A DNA stretch of 64,000 nt from Myxococcus qinghaiensis (GCF_024198215.1 NZ_JAKCFA010000005.1:1-64000); one strand, 5' to 3'. Positions 52,801 to 60,388 are shown, counted from the first letter of the stretch. The notes: generated by a model from the sequence alone, not told the origin. Made by a program: numbers and translations.

Positions 52801-53481
52801 AAGCTGATGGAGCAGTTGGAGGGGCCTCGGACGCGAATGGAAATCGCCAAGCGCCTGGAGGAGCACTACGCGAAGGAGCGGTACGTGGACGGGGAGCGGG
52901 CGCTGGTGAAGCTCGACGAGTCCCGCGAGGGTGACACCACCATCCTCTACAACAAGGGCGGCTGGGTGTTCTGGATGCTGGAGGACCTGATGGGCCGCCC
53001 GGCGATGCACGCGGGGCTCCAGGCGTTCCTCCAGAAGTACGTGGGCCATGAAGACCACCCCGTGCTGCAGGACTTCACCGCCGCGATGCGTCCCTTCGCG
53101 CCGGACGCGGCGGCCTATGACGCCTTCGTCCAGCAGTGGTTCCACGAGGTGCATGTCCCGCAGTACCGCCTGTCCAACGCCCAGGTGAAGCAGGAGGGCG
53201 GACAGTGGGTGGCCACGGTGACGGTGGAGAACGTGGGCGACGGCCGCATGCCCGTGGAGGTCGCCGCGGTGAAGGGCGAGCGCTTCGCGGAACGCAAGGA
53301 CGCGAAGACTCCGGACGTGCAGTCACCGGACTATCGAGATGCGCGGGCGCGCGTGGTGCTGGGCGCGGGTGAAAAGGCCGACGTCACGGTGCGCGCGGAC
53401 TTTCCGCCCGAGCGCTGGGTGGTGGACCCGGACGTGCGCGTGCTCCAGCTTCGTCGCGAGCAGGCGGTGGTGTCGCTGTGA
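49882..53481 (+). CDS. ABC permease fused to M1-family aminopeptidase
   Basis: 1199 residues. The N-terminal 600 residues hold two ABC-2-type membrane sets (RRPLFIILLLITFLSVWGLS, ALVLFLVFFHHVV, ALFFGVPMLVFFAGTAFALG, and a second set after about 350). The rest is an M1 metallopeptidase: HEAAHQWW (H941-E942, H945) with a downstream Glu in LSEGTSHYS, and an N-terminal sandwich domain typical of M1. Spacing between the HExxH and the Glu is about one residue longer than usual. The peptidase domain should face the periplasm, coupling transport to peptide trimming. This architecture is known in a few bacteria. Confidence 0.93.
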   Translation: MNVARLGTVVRTELSHQLRRPLFIILLLITFLSVWGLSSGNVTIESGASQVGGQKAWVTSEFAVSQTLLLLMFLLYTFFISVGAGMGIIADEEARVGPILHTTPLTPREYVWGKFLAVLGAYGVALAALVLFLVFFHHVVPAGENAEYRGPLSWLNYVRPALFFGVPMLVFFAGTAFALGEGTRRPVLVYFLPVMMLFLCAFFLWSWSPGWLDPRVNRVLQALDPAGMRWLSETWVKVDRGVAFYNVERVGLDALFVFSRLGFIAVGLGGVAWSARHVARGLRGAPVRDVRGKTLADIPLATPEGVTREETPLSTLGMRAQSPEALSGLWVVARAELRGLLSQPGLYLFMPIILLQTVTQALSKVGPFDTPLLTSSGFFAVGTMGAASTLACLLLMFYTVESLERERASNFAPIHDASPVRTVSVLLGKALANSLVGVSLLVAAGLAGSLVQLSQGQVALSLWPYVLTWGLLLPTFFAWTCFVLAARAVAGGRFGAYGLALAALCLTGYAAVRGNLHWATNWPLWGAVLWSDMGPFEMDRSVLLLNRVGTLGLAAFFTALAVRLDGRRAADSVSLLERIRPGGLLRGAWRLSPWAVVPAVALLAAAVQVGQGWQGDAAKKRAKEYWQKNLATWLDAPQPSIQDVDLDVELDPKGRSLRTRGTYTLVNRHAKALPSFAFTGGDHWEDVRWTLDGKDVAPEDRSRLYVFKPETPLAPGAVVRVGFEFRGEFPKGMTKNGGKVSEFILPSGVVLTSFEPSFAPVVGFRDDIGVDKDENKYEPRVYPDDFYEGLTEAAYGMGTPFTTRIRVTGPAEYTLNSVGVLESDEVKDGRRVSVWRSDAPVSMFNIVAGRWTVLRGEGTSVFHHPEHVYNVEDMRRGLDASRRYYSEWFHPFPWKELKLSEFPGLATYAQGFATNITFSESIGFLARSTPEANAVLLITAHEAAHQWWGNMLIPGKGPGGAVLSEGTSHYSAMKLMEQLEGPRTRMEIAKRLEEHYAKERYVDGERALVKLDESREGDTTILYNKGGWVFWMLEDLMGRPAMHAGLQAFLQKYVGHEDHPVLQDFTAAMRPFAPDAAAYDAFVQQWFHEVHVPQYRLSNAQVKQEGGQWVATVTVENVGDGRMPVEVAAVKGERFAERKDAKTPDVQSPDYRDARARVVLGAGEKADVTVRADFPPERWVVDPDVRVLQLRREQAVVSL

Positions 53482-53488
53482 GCCGGTG

Positions 53489-53522
53489 GACCGCGCTCCG
53501 GTGGTGTTCTCGGAGCGCGGTC
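53489..53522. terminator. Bidirectional terminator between the permease and lipoprotein genes
   Basis: Perfect 12-bp arms (53489-53500 and 53511-53522) around a 10-base loop, between convergent genes. No T run; fits a bidirectional hairpin. Confidence 0.7.
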
Positions 53523-53532
53523 GCTGGACGGC

Positions 53533-54084
53533 TCAGGGGCGCGTGACGTGGAGTCGCAGCGCCTCGACGTCGGGCAGGGACTCGGCGCCCGTGCGCGTGC
53601 CGGTGAGCAGCAGGGTGAAGTCTCCGACGACTGGCAGGGGGAAGCAGGTCAACGTGAACTTCCCCTCCAGGGTGAGCTGGAGGGGGCCATTCGTCGCCCG
53701 GCTTCCTCGCCCCGAGGTGACGCTCAGGTTCGCCGTGCAGTTGTTCTCCTCGATGAAGACCTCGCACGAGCCTTCGCTGACGGAGAAGGTGTTCTCTCCC
53801 GTCATGGTCGCCCGCAGGTCCTGGGCGCAGGTGACGGACTGGGAGCGGATGCTCAGGGCGCTCTTGGAGCCGGAGGCCGCCGAGATTCGCACCGTGTCCT
53901 CCAGCTCCGCGTTCTCGGTCTGCCCGTTGAGGGAGGCACTCAGGGTGCCCGTGCTGTCATAGGCCCCCGTGACGTTGGAACGGTGGTCCGTCGTGTTGTC
54001 CTCGCCCCCGTCCCCCTCCGCGTCGTCGTCCCCACAGCCACCGAGCACCAGCAGCGCGGACGCCAGCAGCATTCTCATGCGCAT
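53533..54084 (-). CDS. Lipoprotein of unknown function
   Basis: 183 residues from ATG 54084, with GGAGGGAG upstream. The signal peptide ends at a lipobox (VLGGCGDD). The linker is acidic (DDDAEGDGGEDNTTDH), and the mature part is beta-rich with two spaced Cys pairs (TCAQDL, SCEVF, NCTANL, TCFPLP). No known family. Likely an outer-membrane lipoprotein with a single beta domain. Confidence 0.75.
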   Translation of the reverse strand: MRMRMLLASALLVLGGCGDDDAEGDGGEDNTTDHRSNVTGAYDSTGTLSASLNGQTENAELEDTVRISAASGSKSALSIRSQSVTCAQDLRATMTGENTFSVSEGSCEVFIEENNCTANLSVTSGRGSRATNGPLQLTLEGKFTLTCFPLPVVGDFTLLLTGTRTGAESLPDVEALRLHVTRP

Positions 54085-54235
54085 CACTTGGACTCCCTCC
54101 ATCCCCAGATGAGTGCCTTCGCGTGAGAAGGCTCGGGCGCAAGTATCTGGATGCCCGGCGCACCGCGCAACGTGACGTGTCCGGGGGCCAGCGGTCCTGA
54201 CCCCATTCGCGTGCTAGCGGACAGTGCCCGCTGTG

Positions 54236-54571
54236 TCACGGCGTGTGGAGCGGGGTGGTGCTCGCGCCGAGCTGGGAGCCGACGTAGCGGCCCTTGTCGT
54301 CGTAGCGCACGTCGATGTCGCCCGGCTTCAGCGTGACGGAGTGCTCGTCCACCGTGCGCACCACCTTGGGGCGGGCGTCGCGCACGTGCTCCCGCGTCAC
54401 GTGTCCTCGCGCCAGGGTGTCGAGCCAGTCGCGGTGGGCCTCGCAGTCCGCGTAGCCCTCGCTCATATGGGTCTGGGAGGTGCCGACGTTCACCACCGCG
54501 TAGGCCCCCACGAGCAGGGTCAGCCCCCACACCGGCAACATGACGAAGAACGCCACCTTCCATCCATTCAT
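54236..54571 (-). CDS. Small single-pass membrane protein
   Basis: 111 residues. One N-terminal hydrophobic segment (VAFFVMLPVWGLTLLVGAYAVV) followed by an external domain (EGYADCEAHRDWLDTLARGH, DEHSVTLKPGDIDVRYDDKG). It may be an uncleaved signal anchor. No family recognised. Divergent from the beta-barrel gene. Confidence 0.75.
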   Translation of the reverse strand: MNGWKVAFFVMLPVWGLTLLVGAYAVVNVGTSQTHMSEGYADCEAHRDWLDTLARGHVTREHVRDARPKVVRTVDEHSVTLKPGDIDVRYDDKGRYVGSQLGASTTPLHTP

Positions 54572-54709
54572 GGCTGGGACGTTAGCCGCATCGGGCTCGC
54601 GTGGCGTTCTGTCAGCGCGCTGTCAGCCTGTCATTCGTCGCGAGAGCCCTCGTTGACACGATGTCGTGGGGTGGGGGGCTCACGAGGCGGGGCTCCCTCT
54701 GGAGTGAGG

Positions 54710-54730
54710 TTGTGCACGCCTGTTGCACAA
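54710..54730. promoter_or_regulatory. 7-bp inverted repeat upstream of the beta-barrel gene
   Basis: TTGTGCA (54710-54716) and TGCACAA (54724-54730) with a 7-base spacer, 55 bp before the start. Further upstream CTGTCA occurs three times (54609, 54620, 54628), a possible second binding site. Confidence 0.4.
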
Positions 54731-54785
54731 GGGGAGTGGGTCGCTGGACGAGCGTTCCAGGGACGTCATCGGGGGATGTCCAAAC

Positions 54786-55436
54786 ATGAAGCCCATTCAC
54801 ATGCTGTGTCTGACGTTGCTGTCGTCCGCTGTCGCTCACGCCCAGGAGCTGAGCGCCGCGCCGTCCGTCTCACCCGTGCGCAAGACGGTGCTGGGGGTCG
54901 CCATCACTCCTGACCAGTGGAGTGTGGTGACCCTGGAAGGAGAGCGAGTGGTGAGCCCTCGCGTGTCATTGGGGCTGGGGCTGCGCACGGGTTTGTCCGG
55001 TCGCGACGGGGACTCTGGCCTCCTGGTGAATGGCGAGCCAGTCGACACGAAAAGCTCGACGTTCCTGCTGGGCGTCTTGCCCCGGGCGCGGTTCTTCCTG
55101 ATGGGGGACGCGCCCGAAGGGCTGTGGGTTTCTCCCCAGCTCGAGGTCACCCGGAAGTGGTCGACCTACGAACAGACATGGGCGGGGATTTTCTCGGACT
55201 CTCGAATCCGCACGTGGCACCTCGGCATGACGGGGATGCTGGGGTACACGGCCATCCTGGGACGAGGGCTCGCGGTGCAAGCGGGAGTGGGCGCCGAGAT
55301 CTGGCGGGAGTCGTACCGCAACACGGACCGTGGCATCCAATTGCACGACGGTGAGGTCATTCATGAGGGCGAGAGCGAGAACAGTACCTGGGGGCTCGAC
55401 GAGCGCATGATGTTGTCGCTGGGCTGGGCCTTCTGA
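54786..55436 (+). CDS. Outer-membrane beta-barrel-like protein
   Basis: 216 residues from ATG 54786. A signal peptide (LCLTLLSSAVAHAQE) precedes alternating hydrophobic and polar strands with aromatic ends (RVSLGLGLRTGLSGRDGDSG, ARFFLMGDAPEGLWVSPQLE, MTGMLGYTAILGRGLAVQAG) and a final strand ending in Phe (MMLSLGWAF), the usual C-terminal signature for outer-membrane insertion. It is probably an eight-strand barrel. Function unknown. Confidence 0.8.
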   Translation: MKPIHMLCLTLLSSAVAHAQELSAAPSVSPVRKTVLGVAITPDQWSVVTLEGERVVSPRVSLGLGLRTGLSGRDGDSGLLVNGEPVDTKSSTFLLGVLPRARFFLMGDAPEGLWVSPQLEVTRKWSTYEQTWAGIFSDSRIRTWHLGMTGMLGYTAILGRGLAVQAGVGAEIWRESYRNTDRGIQLHDGEVIHEGESENSTWGLDERMMLSLGWAF

Positions 55437-55450
55437 GCCGTGGCGCGGTG

Positions 55451-56383
55451 CTACACCGGCAGGCGTCGGCGGAGGCATCCACGCGGGAAGCGCGGGTCCT
55501 TCCGAGGGCCGGGGCGTCGATGCGCTCCGGGCCGCAGCGGCAGGTGGGCCATCGTCTTCACGTCGTGCACGAGGCCCAGCCAGGCCAAGGCCTTCACCGC
55601 CCACCAGCCCGGGTCCGGCTGTCGCCAGCCGAAGCCCATGCGCGCCGAGCTGGGATAGGCGTGGTGGTTGTTGTGCCACGACTCGCCCATGCTCACGAGG
55701 GCGAGCCAGCCCGCGTTGCGGCCCTGCTCCGCGCACTCGGGCAATTCGTAGGGCTGCTCTCCTTCGACGTGGCTCACGTAGTGGATGAACCAGAAGCCAT
55801 CCTGCGTGAGCGCCAGTCGCACGAAGACACCCCAGAACACCCACGCGGGGCCGCCCACCGCGTACAGCGCGAGCGCGAGTGGCACCTGGAGCCAGAGGCC
55901 CGCGCGCTCCAGGGCGAGGAAGAAGGCGTCATTCTCGAGGTCGGCGTCCGCGGGGGGATAGACGCTCGCGTCGCGCGCATGCCACGTGCGGAAGAGGGCG
56001 TGCGTCATCGCGCTGAGGAAGCCGTCGCGGTAGCCGAAGTACTCGGGGCAGTCGGCCTCCGGCTGGTTCTGGTGGAAGTCGCGCAGGAGGTGCATGCGGC
56101 TCATGCCGAGGACGCTGCCCAGTCCCGCCAGCGTGCCGAGGAAGCCGAGCGTCCGCTCCACCACGCGCGGCGCACGGAAGGCGCGGTGGATGAGGCCGCG
56201 GTGGATGCCCACCGAGAGGCCGAGACACATTGTCACCCCGGTCAGCACGGCGAAGACCGCCACCGCGCTCCACGAGAAGCAGAGCGCCCCGCCGACGAGT
56301 GCGCCCACATGGAGCAGGGTCCATCGGAGCACCTTGCCCGCGTCCCACCGTGCCTCGCCCCACCTCGTGATGTCCGTGTTCAT
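55451..56383 (-). CDS. Fatty acid desaturase-like protein with unusual second histidine box
   Basis: 310 residues from ATG 56383. Membrane spans and the His boxes GIHRGLIHR and SWHNNHH are desaturase-like, and VSHVEGEQPYELPE is in the third-domain position. The second box, normally HRxHH, reads HLLRDFHQNQPEADCPEY here, lacking the double His. A changed di-iron site or an altered chemistry (hydroxylase, acetylenase, or inactive) is possible. Downstream of the caspase-like gene on the same strand by 142 bp. Confidence 0.85.
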   Translation of the reverse strand: MNTDITRWGEARWDAGKVLRWTLLHVGALVGGALCFSWSAVAVFAVLTGVTMCLGLSVGIHRGLIHRAFRAPRVVERTLGFLGTLAGLGSVLGMSRMHLLRDFHQNQPEADCPEYFGYRDGFLSAMTHALFRTWHARDASVYPPADADLENDAFFLALERAGLWLQVPLALALYAVGGPAWVFWGVFVRLALTQDGFWFIHYVSHVEGEQPYELPECAEQGRNAGWLALVSMGESWHNNHHAYPSSARMGFGWRQPDPGWWAVKALAWLGLVHDVKTMAHLPLRPGAHRRPGPRKDPRFPRGCLRRRLPV

Positions 56384-56525
56384 GCACCGCCCCTTTCGGA
56401 GCGGGTCCAACGCAAGCCCCCTGCCAGGGAGGCATGGGCCTGATTCCAGGGACTTGAGCGGGCGCGCGGGCGCCGCTGTCAACGCCGTTCACAGCGCGCC
56501 GCGCACGGTGTGGACGGTGAATCGC

Positions 56526-58262
56526 TCAGCGCTCCAGTCCGAACTCCACGCCGGGAATCCAGCGGCCACTCCGGTGCCCGTCCACGCGGACTCCATCGAA
56601 GTCGAGCCCCAGGGCGCCTCGCACCGCGAAGTCGCCCGCCCTCCAGCGCAGGCCCGCCGCGCCGCGCGCCGTCAGGCCGAGCGAGTCGCCCTCCCTGCGG
56701 CCGGGTCTGTCCACCACCGTCATCAACCAGCCCGCGCCCACCTCCGCGAACGGGGCCAGCGTGCCTCGGCCGCTGAGTCCACCCATGGCCAGCACGGACA
56801 CGCGCTGAAGCGTGGCGCTGTCCACCCAGGCATCCGGCGAGAGGGAGTAGCTGGCCCGCGCGCCCCACCGGACGATGCCGGGGCCCGGCACGCGCCAGGC
56901 CAGCGACAGCCCGCGTGCGACGCCTCGTCCCCCCAGCGGCGGCGCGCCGAGCGTGAGGCCCACCTCCAGGCCCAGCGAGCGCGGCAGGCTCGACGGGTCC
57001 CCCGGCGTCACGGTCTCGGAGAAGTCCACGGCGGGCCCACCCGTCGATGTGACATAGCCCTCGTAGAAGTCGCGTCCGAAGGGCAGGGCGAAGAGCCCCT
57101 GGAGCAGGCTCTCCTCGGCCGCGCCGCGCCGGGCCACCTCGGGAGGTGAGGGGCGGGGAAGTCGCCCCTCCCGCAGGTCCTCCACCCGCACGCGGGCCTC
57201 TCCCCCGGGAGTGCGCAGCCAGTACGCCTCGCGCTTCGGCAACGCGAGGACCAGCGCCTCTCCGGCGGCCTGATGCGCATCCGCGAGTCGCACGCCCGTG
57301 GTGTCCTCCACGGAGATGCGCGCGCCCCGAGGCGTCGCTGGCAGGTCCAGGCGCGGACCGTCGGGCACGGGGCCGATGAGTGCTCGCGAGGGACTCAATG
57401 TCGGCGGGAAGGTGCGCAGCGCGAGCCGGGCCTGCGGAGACTTCACGCCCCGGATGGCGGCGGCGACGAAGGCGTCCAGTTCGCTGTACTCGACACGGCC
57501 GTCGCCGTTGACGTCCGCGCCACCCAACAGCGCGGAGCGCGCCGCATGGCTGAAGACACCCGCGCGGATGCGAGACCACTCGTGCGTCTCGCCCTCGTTG
57601 CTCTCCGCGAAGATGGCGCCGACGCTGGGGTGACCCGCGAGCTGCTCCTGCTCCAGCGCGCGCCGCAACCGCCGGAGTACCAGCGGGTCCGCGCCCCGGC
57701 TGCCCACGACGCCGGCCGCGTGACAGGCGTCCACGAGCAGGTGCACGTAGTCCGCCTCTGCCCGCTCCACGACGCGCGAGTACAGCGCCTCCTGGTCCAG
57801 TCGTCCGTCGGCGAGCGTGAGATAGGCGCGCGCGGAATCGCCGGTGCGGCCGTGGCCCACGTAGACGAAGAGGAAGTCCACGGTGCGGCCTGCAGCGCGG
57901 TCCGCCGCGTTGCGCTGGGCCAGCGACGCCACGGCTTCATCGAGCGCGGCGAGCGTGGGCACCCGCACGCCCGTGAGTCGCTCACGGTCCGCTTCGGCGG
58001 TGTCGGCGTCGGCGACGGTGAGCAGCACCACGTCCACGCCGAGCCGCTGAAAGGTCTCCATCCAGCGCACGCCGTCGTCGTCCGCGTAGCGCAGGGGCGG
58101 CATGCCCGGGGAGTCGCTCCCGTTGTACGCGACGACCAGGGCCCGTCGCACGGGAGGAGGCTCCGAGGACGTGGCGCCTGTCTCCGCGAGGGACACTGTC
58201 GCCCAGCACGTGAGCCACAGGACGAGGACACCGCCAAGCACCGGAACCGCGAGGGCTCTCAT
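56526..58262 (-). CDS. Secreted caspase-like protein with EF-hand and barrel-like C-terminus
   Basis: 578 residues. A signal peptide (VLGGVLVLWLTCWATVSLA) precedes a caspase-fold (C14) domain with catalytic His in VYVGHGRTGD (H137) and Cys in LLVDACHAAG (C180). DVNGDGRVEYSE (250-261) is an EF-hand calcium site. The last 190 residues are beta-rich (GLEVGLTLGAPPLGGRG, RGAAGLRWRAGDFAVRGALG), ending like a barrel or sandwich. Its ATG overlaps the stop of an upstream short reading frame (ATGA). It closes the RCC1-sigma-anti-sigma-repeat locus and may be the effector of that signalling unit (inference). Confidence 0.88.
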   Translation of the reverse strand: MRALAVPVLGGVLVLWLTCWATVSLAETGATSSEPPPVRRALVVAYNGSDSPGMPPLRYADDDGVRWMETFQRLGVDVVLLTVADADTAEADRERLTGVRVPTLAALDEAVASLAQRNAADRAAGRTVDFLFVYVGHGRTGDSARAYLTLADGRLDQEALYSRVVERAEADYVHLLVDACHAAGVVGSRGADPLVLRRLRRALEQEQLAGHPSVGAIFAESNEGETHEWSRIRAGVFSHAARSALLGGADVNGDGRVEYSELDAFVAAAIRGVKSPQARLALRTFPPTLSPSRALIGPVPDGPRLDLPATPRGARISVEDTTGVRLADAHQAAGEALVLALPKREAYWLRTPGGEARVRVEDLREGRLPRPSPPEVARRGAAEESLLQGLFALPFGRDFYEGYVTSTGGPAVDFSETVTPGDPSSLPRSLGLEVGLTLGAPPLGGRGVARGLSLAWRVPGPGIVRWGARASYSLSPDAWVDSATLQRVSVLAMGGLSGRGTLAPFAEVGAGWLMTVVDRPGRREGDSLGLTARGAAGLRWRAGDFAVRGALGLDFDGVRVDGHRSGRWIPGVEFGLER

Positions 58263-58369
58263 GCTGTTCCTTCCACGGACACTGCCGCGTCCCGCGCGGC
58301 GAACGGTGGGCTCACGAGCAACAAGAAGGCACGGACACCGCCGGGCGCGGGAACCGCGATGAGGCTCAT
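58259..58369 (-). CDS. 36-residue leader-like reading frame, repeat copy 1, coupled to the caspase gene
   Basis: Starts ATG 58369 (MSLIAVPAPGGVRAFLLLVS...) and ends at a TGA overlapping the caspase ATG. Its first 12 codons resemble those of the caspase gene itself (MRALAVPVLGGV). Hydrophobic core with no charged residues after position 13 until about residue 26, like a signal peptide. Either a small coupled peptide or a by-product of tandem duplication. Confidence 0.5.
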   Translation of the reverse strand: MSLIAVPAPGGVRAFLLLVSPPFAARDAAVSVEGTA

Positions 58370-58476
58370 GGTGCGCGCTCCGACCGCATGCCCGAGTCCG
58401 GCGTGACGAACGAGAGGCTCACGAGCGGGAGGAGGGCGCGGACATTGCTGAGCCCCGAAACCGCGATGAGGCTCAT
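58366..58476 (-). CDS. 36-residue leader-like reading frame, repeat copy 2
   Basis: Starts ATG 58476 and reads MSLIAVSGLSNVRALLPLVS then LSFVTPDSGMRSERAP, with a stop that overlaps the ATG of copy 1. Same hydrophobic leader character. The coupling continues the chain. Confidence 0.5.
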   Translation of the reverse strand: MSLIAVSGLSNVRALLPLVSLSFVTPDSGMRSERAP

Positions 58477-58760
58477 GGTGCGCGCTCCGACTGCATGCCC
58501 GAGTCCGGCGTGACGAACGAGAGGCTCACGAGCGGGAGGAGGGCGCGGACATCGCTGAACCTCGAAACCGCGATGAGGCTCATGGTGCGGCTCGCTGGCT
58601 GCATCCTCGTGCCTCGCGTGACGAACAAGGCACTCACGAGCGTTAGGAGCGCGTGGACACCGCTGAGCGCCGGAACCGCCATGAGGCGCACGGCCAGGCC
58701 TCGCGCGACGCGTGGTGCATTCGCGCGCGACAAGAGTACGAAGACGCGGCTGAGCACCAA
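58473..58760 (-). CDS. 95-codon frame spanning repeat copies 3-5
   Basis: Two adjacent copies are 108 bp apart and thus stay in frame, giving VRLMAVPALSGVHALLTLVS ... RTMSLIAVSRFSDVRALLPL ... MQSERAP, preceded by a partly degenerate copy (VLSRVFVLLSRANAPRVARG). It ends by overlapping the ATG of copy 2. An alternative frame of 153 codons (58827-58366) is coupled by ATGA to the anti-sigma stop and crosses the same DNA; which is used cannot be decided from sequence alone. Confidence 0.4.
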   Translation of the reverse strand: MVLSRVFVLLSRANAPRVARGLAVRLMAVPALSGVHALLTLVSALFVTRGTRMQPASRTMSLIAVSRFSDVRALLPLVSLSFVTPDSGMQSERAP

Positions 58761-58823
58761 GCACGCCGAGGCTCATGGTGCCATCCGCGCCCGCACGGCC
58801 GTGACTCGAAGCAGGAAGCGGGC

Positions 58824-59684
58824 TCATGGCTTCCCCGCGATGCGGACGCGGTGCTGCACGCGCACGACGTCTTTGACGGGCTCACCTCGCGCGGCGGCGA
58901 GCGCCTCGGACGCGCTGCTCGCGAACACGGCGGTCAGCTCCACCTCGCCCGTGTCGGGAAGCTTCGGCGTGAGGTCCAGCGCCGCCTCCGAGCCCGGAGA
59001 TGCCTTCACCTCGAACGGCCCTTCCACCCGCAGGCCCTTCTCGGTGCGCACCGTCACCACGACATGCGTATAGGGCGCACCGACTCCCGCGGCGAACGCG
59101 AGCGCCGCACCGGCCGGACAGTCACCCTGGCCTCGGACCTCCCGAAGCTCCGCCTCCTCGGGGACGCAGAACAGCCGCAGCACCGGGGCACTTTGTCCCT
59201 CGCCACGCGTGCCCCACTCCCTCGTCGTGTCGCTCGGCAGGCTCAGCCACAGCAACCCCGCCGCCGCCATCAAGCTGACCACCCACGCGCCGCCCACCTG
59301 CCCCAGCGACGGCGCATTCCAGGTCTGAAGCACCCACGCCCACAGCCGTCGCCCCGGACTCCACGCCCCCTCCAGGTACTCCTTGTGCAGCCGGTCCGCG
59401 CGCGCGGCCTGTCTCGAGGACTCGGACGACACCTCCCCCTCCACGGCGGCGAGGACGGCGAGCAGTCCGCGCGACTCGAGCGACTCCAGCTCCCCCGGCG
59501 TGGGCTCGGTGACGGTGTCGCGGGCGAACATGCGGCGCAGGTTCATCACCCGCTCGTAGCGCGCGCCGCACCGGGCACACCCCCGGGCATGACGCAGCAC
59601 GCGGGTCCACTGGCGCGGAGGGAGGACGCCCTCGTTGGCGAGGTGGACGAGCTGTCGGTCCACGTGTGGGGTGAACAAGGCCAT
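58824..59684 (-). CDS. Membrane anti-sigma factor (zf-HC2-like)
   Basis: 286 residues from ATG 59684. The N-terminal zinc-finger region (HANEG... RHARGCARCGARYERV, with H and C-x2-C) is the anti-sigma ZAS fold, one transmembrane helix (WVVSLMAAAGLLWLSL) follows near 160, and an outer domain (LRLFCVPEEAELREV, EVELTAVFASSASEALAAAR) comes last. It lies 17 bp after the sigma factor gene. Its stop (58824-58826) overlaps the ATG of the alternative repeat frame. It should hold the sigma factor at the membrane until a signal arrives. Confidence 0.88.
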   Translation of the reverse strand: MALFTPHVDRQLVHLANEGVLPPRQWTRVLRHARGCARCGARYERVMNLRRMFARDTVTEPTPGELESLESRGLLAVLAAVEGEVSSESSRQAARADRLHKEYLEGAWSPGRRLWAWVLQTWNAPSLGQVGGAWVVSLMAAAGLLWLSLPSDTTREWGTRGEGQSAPVLRLFCVPEEAELREVRGQGDCPAGAALAFAAGVGAPYTHVVVTVRTEKGLRVEGPFEVKASPGSEAALDLTPKLPDTGEVELTAVFASSASEALAAARGEPVKDVVRVQHRVRIAGKP

Positions 59685-59701
59685 GGGAGGACTCACTCGG
59701 G

Positions 59702-60388
59702 TCAGGGCACGAAGTGGGGGAAGAGCAGGGCCATCACCGCGGCCGTGGCGGCGGCGGAGGGCAGGGCATTGGGCGCGTCAGCGGTGAGCCAGCCCTCCTC
59801 GACGAGGAAGTCGGTCATCGCGCGGCGCAGCTTCGTCTCGCGCGTGCGCAGCTCCTGCCGAGACAAGCCGAGCACCAGGCCCGCGCGCTCCTGGGACAGG
59901 CCCTGCACGAAGCGCAGGTCCGCGAGCCGCCGCGTCGCCTCGTCGAGGCCGGAGAGAAAACGTTGCACCAGCTCGCGCGTCTCCGCCTCCAGCGCGCGGT
60001 CCTCGGGAGAGGGCGAGTTGCTCGCCAGCCGCTCCGCCGTCGGCGTGTCATCCAGCGTCACCGCCTCGCGAGCGATGCGCCCCGCCGCCCTCAGCACATC
60101 CACCGCCGCCTGCCGCGCCAGCGCATTGAGCCAGAGGGAGTACGGCCGCACGCCGTCATACGTGTGCCGGGCCTGCTCGCGGAACGCGCGCACGAAGGTC
60201 TCCTGGTGCGCGGCCTCCAAATCCAGCGGTCCCACGCGCGCCAGTCCTCCAGGTCCTCGCGACACGTACGTGCGCGACAGGAACCGCGCCACATGCCCGG
60301 AGTAGGCCCGGTACACGCGAGTCAACGCTCCCGGCTCTCCCCGGCGAAAGGCCTCCAGCAACAGCGGGTCTTCCTTCAGCAGCGACAT
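59702..60388 (-). CDS. ECF-type sigma-70 factor
   Basis: 228 residues from ATG 60388 with GGGAGGA upstream. Region 2 (LTRVYRAYSGHVARFLSRTY, LEAAHQETFVRAFREQARHT) and region 4 (ATRRLADLRFVQGLSQERAG, LVLGLSRQELRTRETKLRR) are visible, with a variable linker between. Slightly divergent from classical ECF groups in region 2. It begins 13 bp after the RCC1 lipoprotein stop and is followed by its anti-sigma gene. It probably drives its own operon and unknown distant genes. Confidence 0.9.
   Translation of the reverse strand: MSLLKEDPLLLEAFRRGEPGALTRVYRAYSGHVARFLSRTYVSRGPGGLARVGPLDLEAAHQETFVRAFREQARHTYDGVRPYSLWLNALARQAAVDVLRAAGRIAREAVTLDDTPTAERLASNSPSPEDRALEAETRELVQRFLSGLDEATRRLADLRFVQGLSQERAGLVLGLSRQELRTRETKLRRAMTDFLVEEGWLTADAPNALPSAAATAAVMALLFPHFVP

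Larger units (their letters stand above)
58308..58782 (-). repeat. Tandem 107/108-bp repeat array derived from the caspase gene leader
   Basis: Copies start at 58308, 58415, 58522 and 58630 (spacing 107, 107, 108), with a fifth truncated copy at about 58738-58782. Copies at 58415 and 58522 are nearly identical; the outer ones are more diverged. Each holds an ATGAGCCTC-type start, a hydrophobic leader and the next start codon. The DNA of the caspase start region is itself a related copy. Confidence 0.9.

Noticed and set aside
58308..58782. CRISPR array
   Set aside because: Units are contiguous 107/108-bp tandem copies without constant short repeats and unique spacers, and no cas genes are near.
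58366..58827. Single 153-codon gene from the anti-sigma stop through the repeats
   Set aside because: Its middle part is Arg/Pro/His-rich out-of-phase sequence. It is noted as an alternative because of its ATGA coupling, but the repeat-phased short frames explain the periodicity better.
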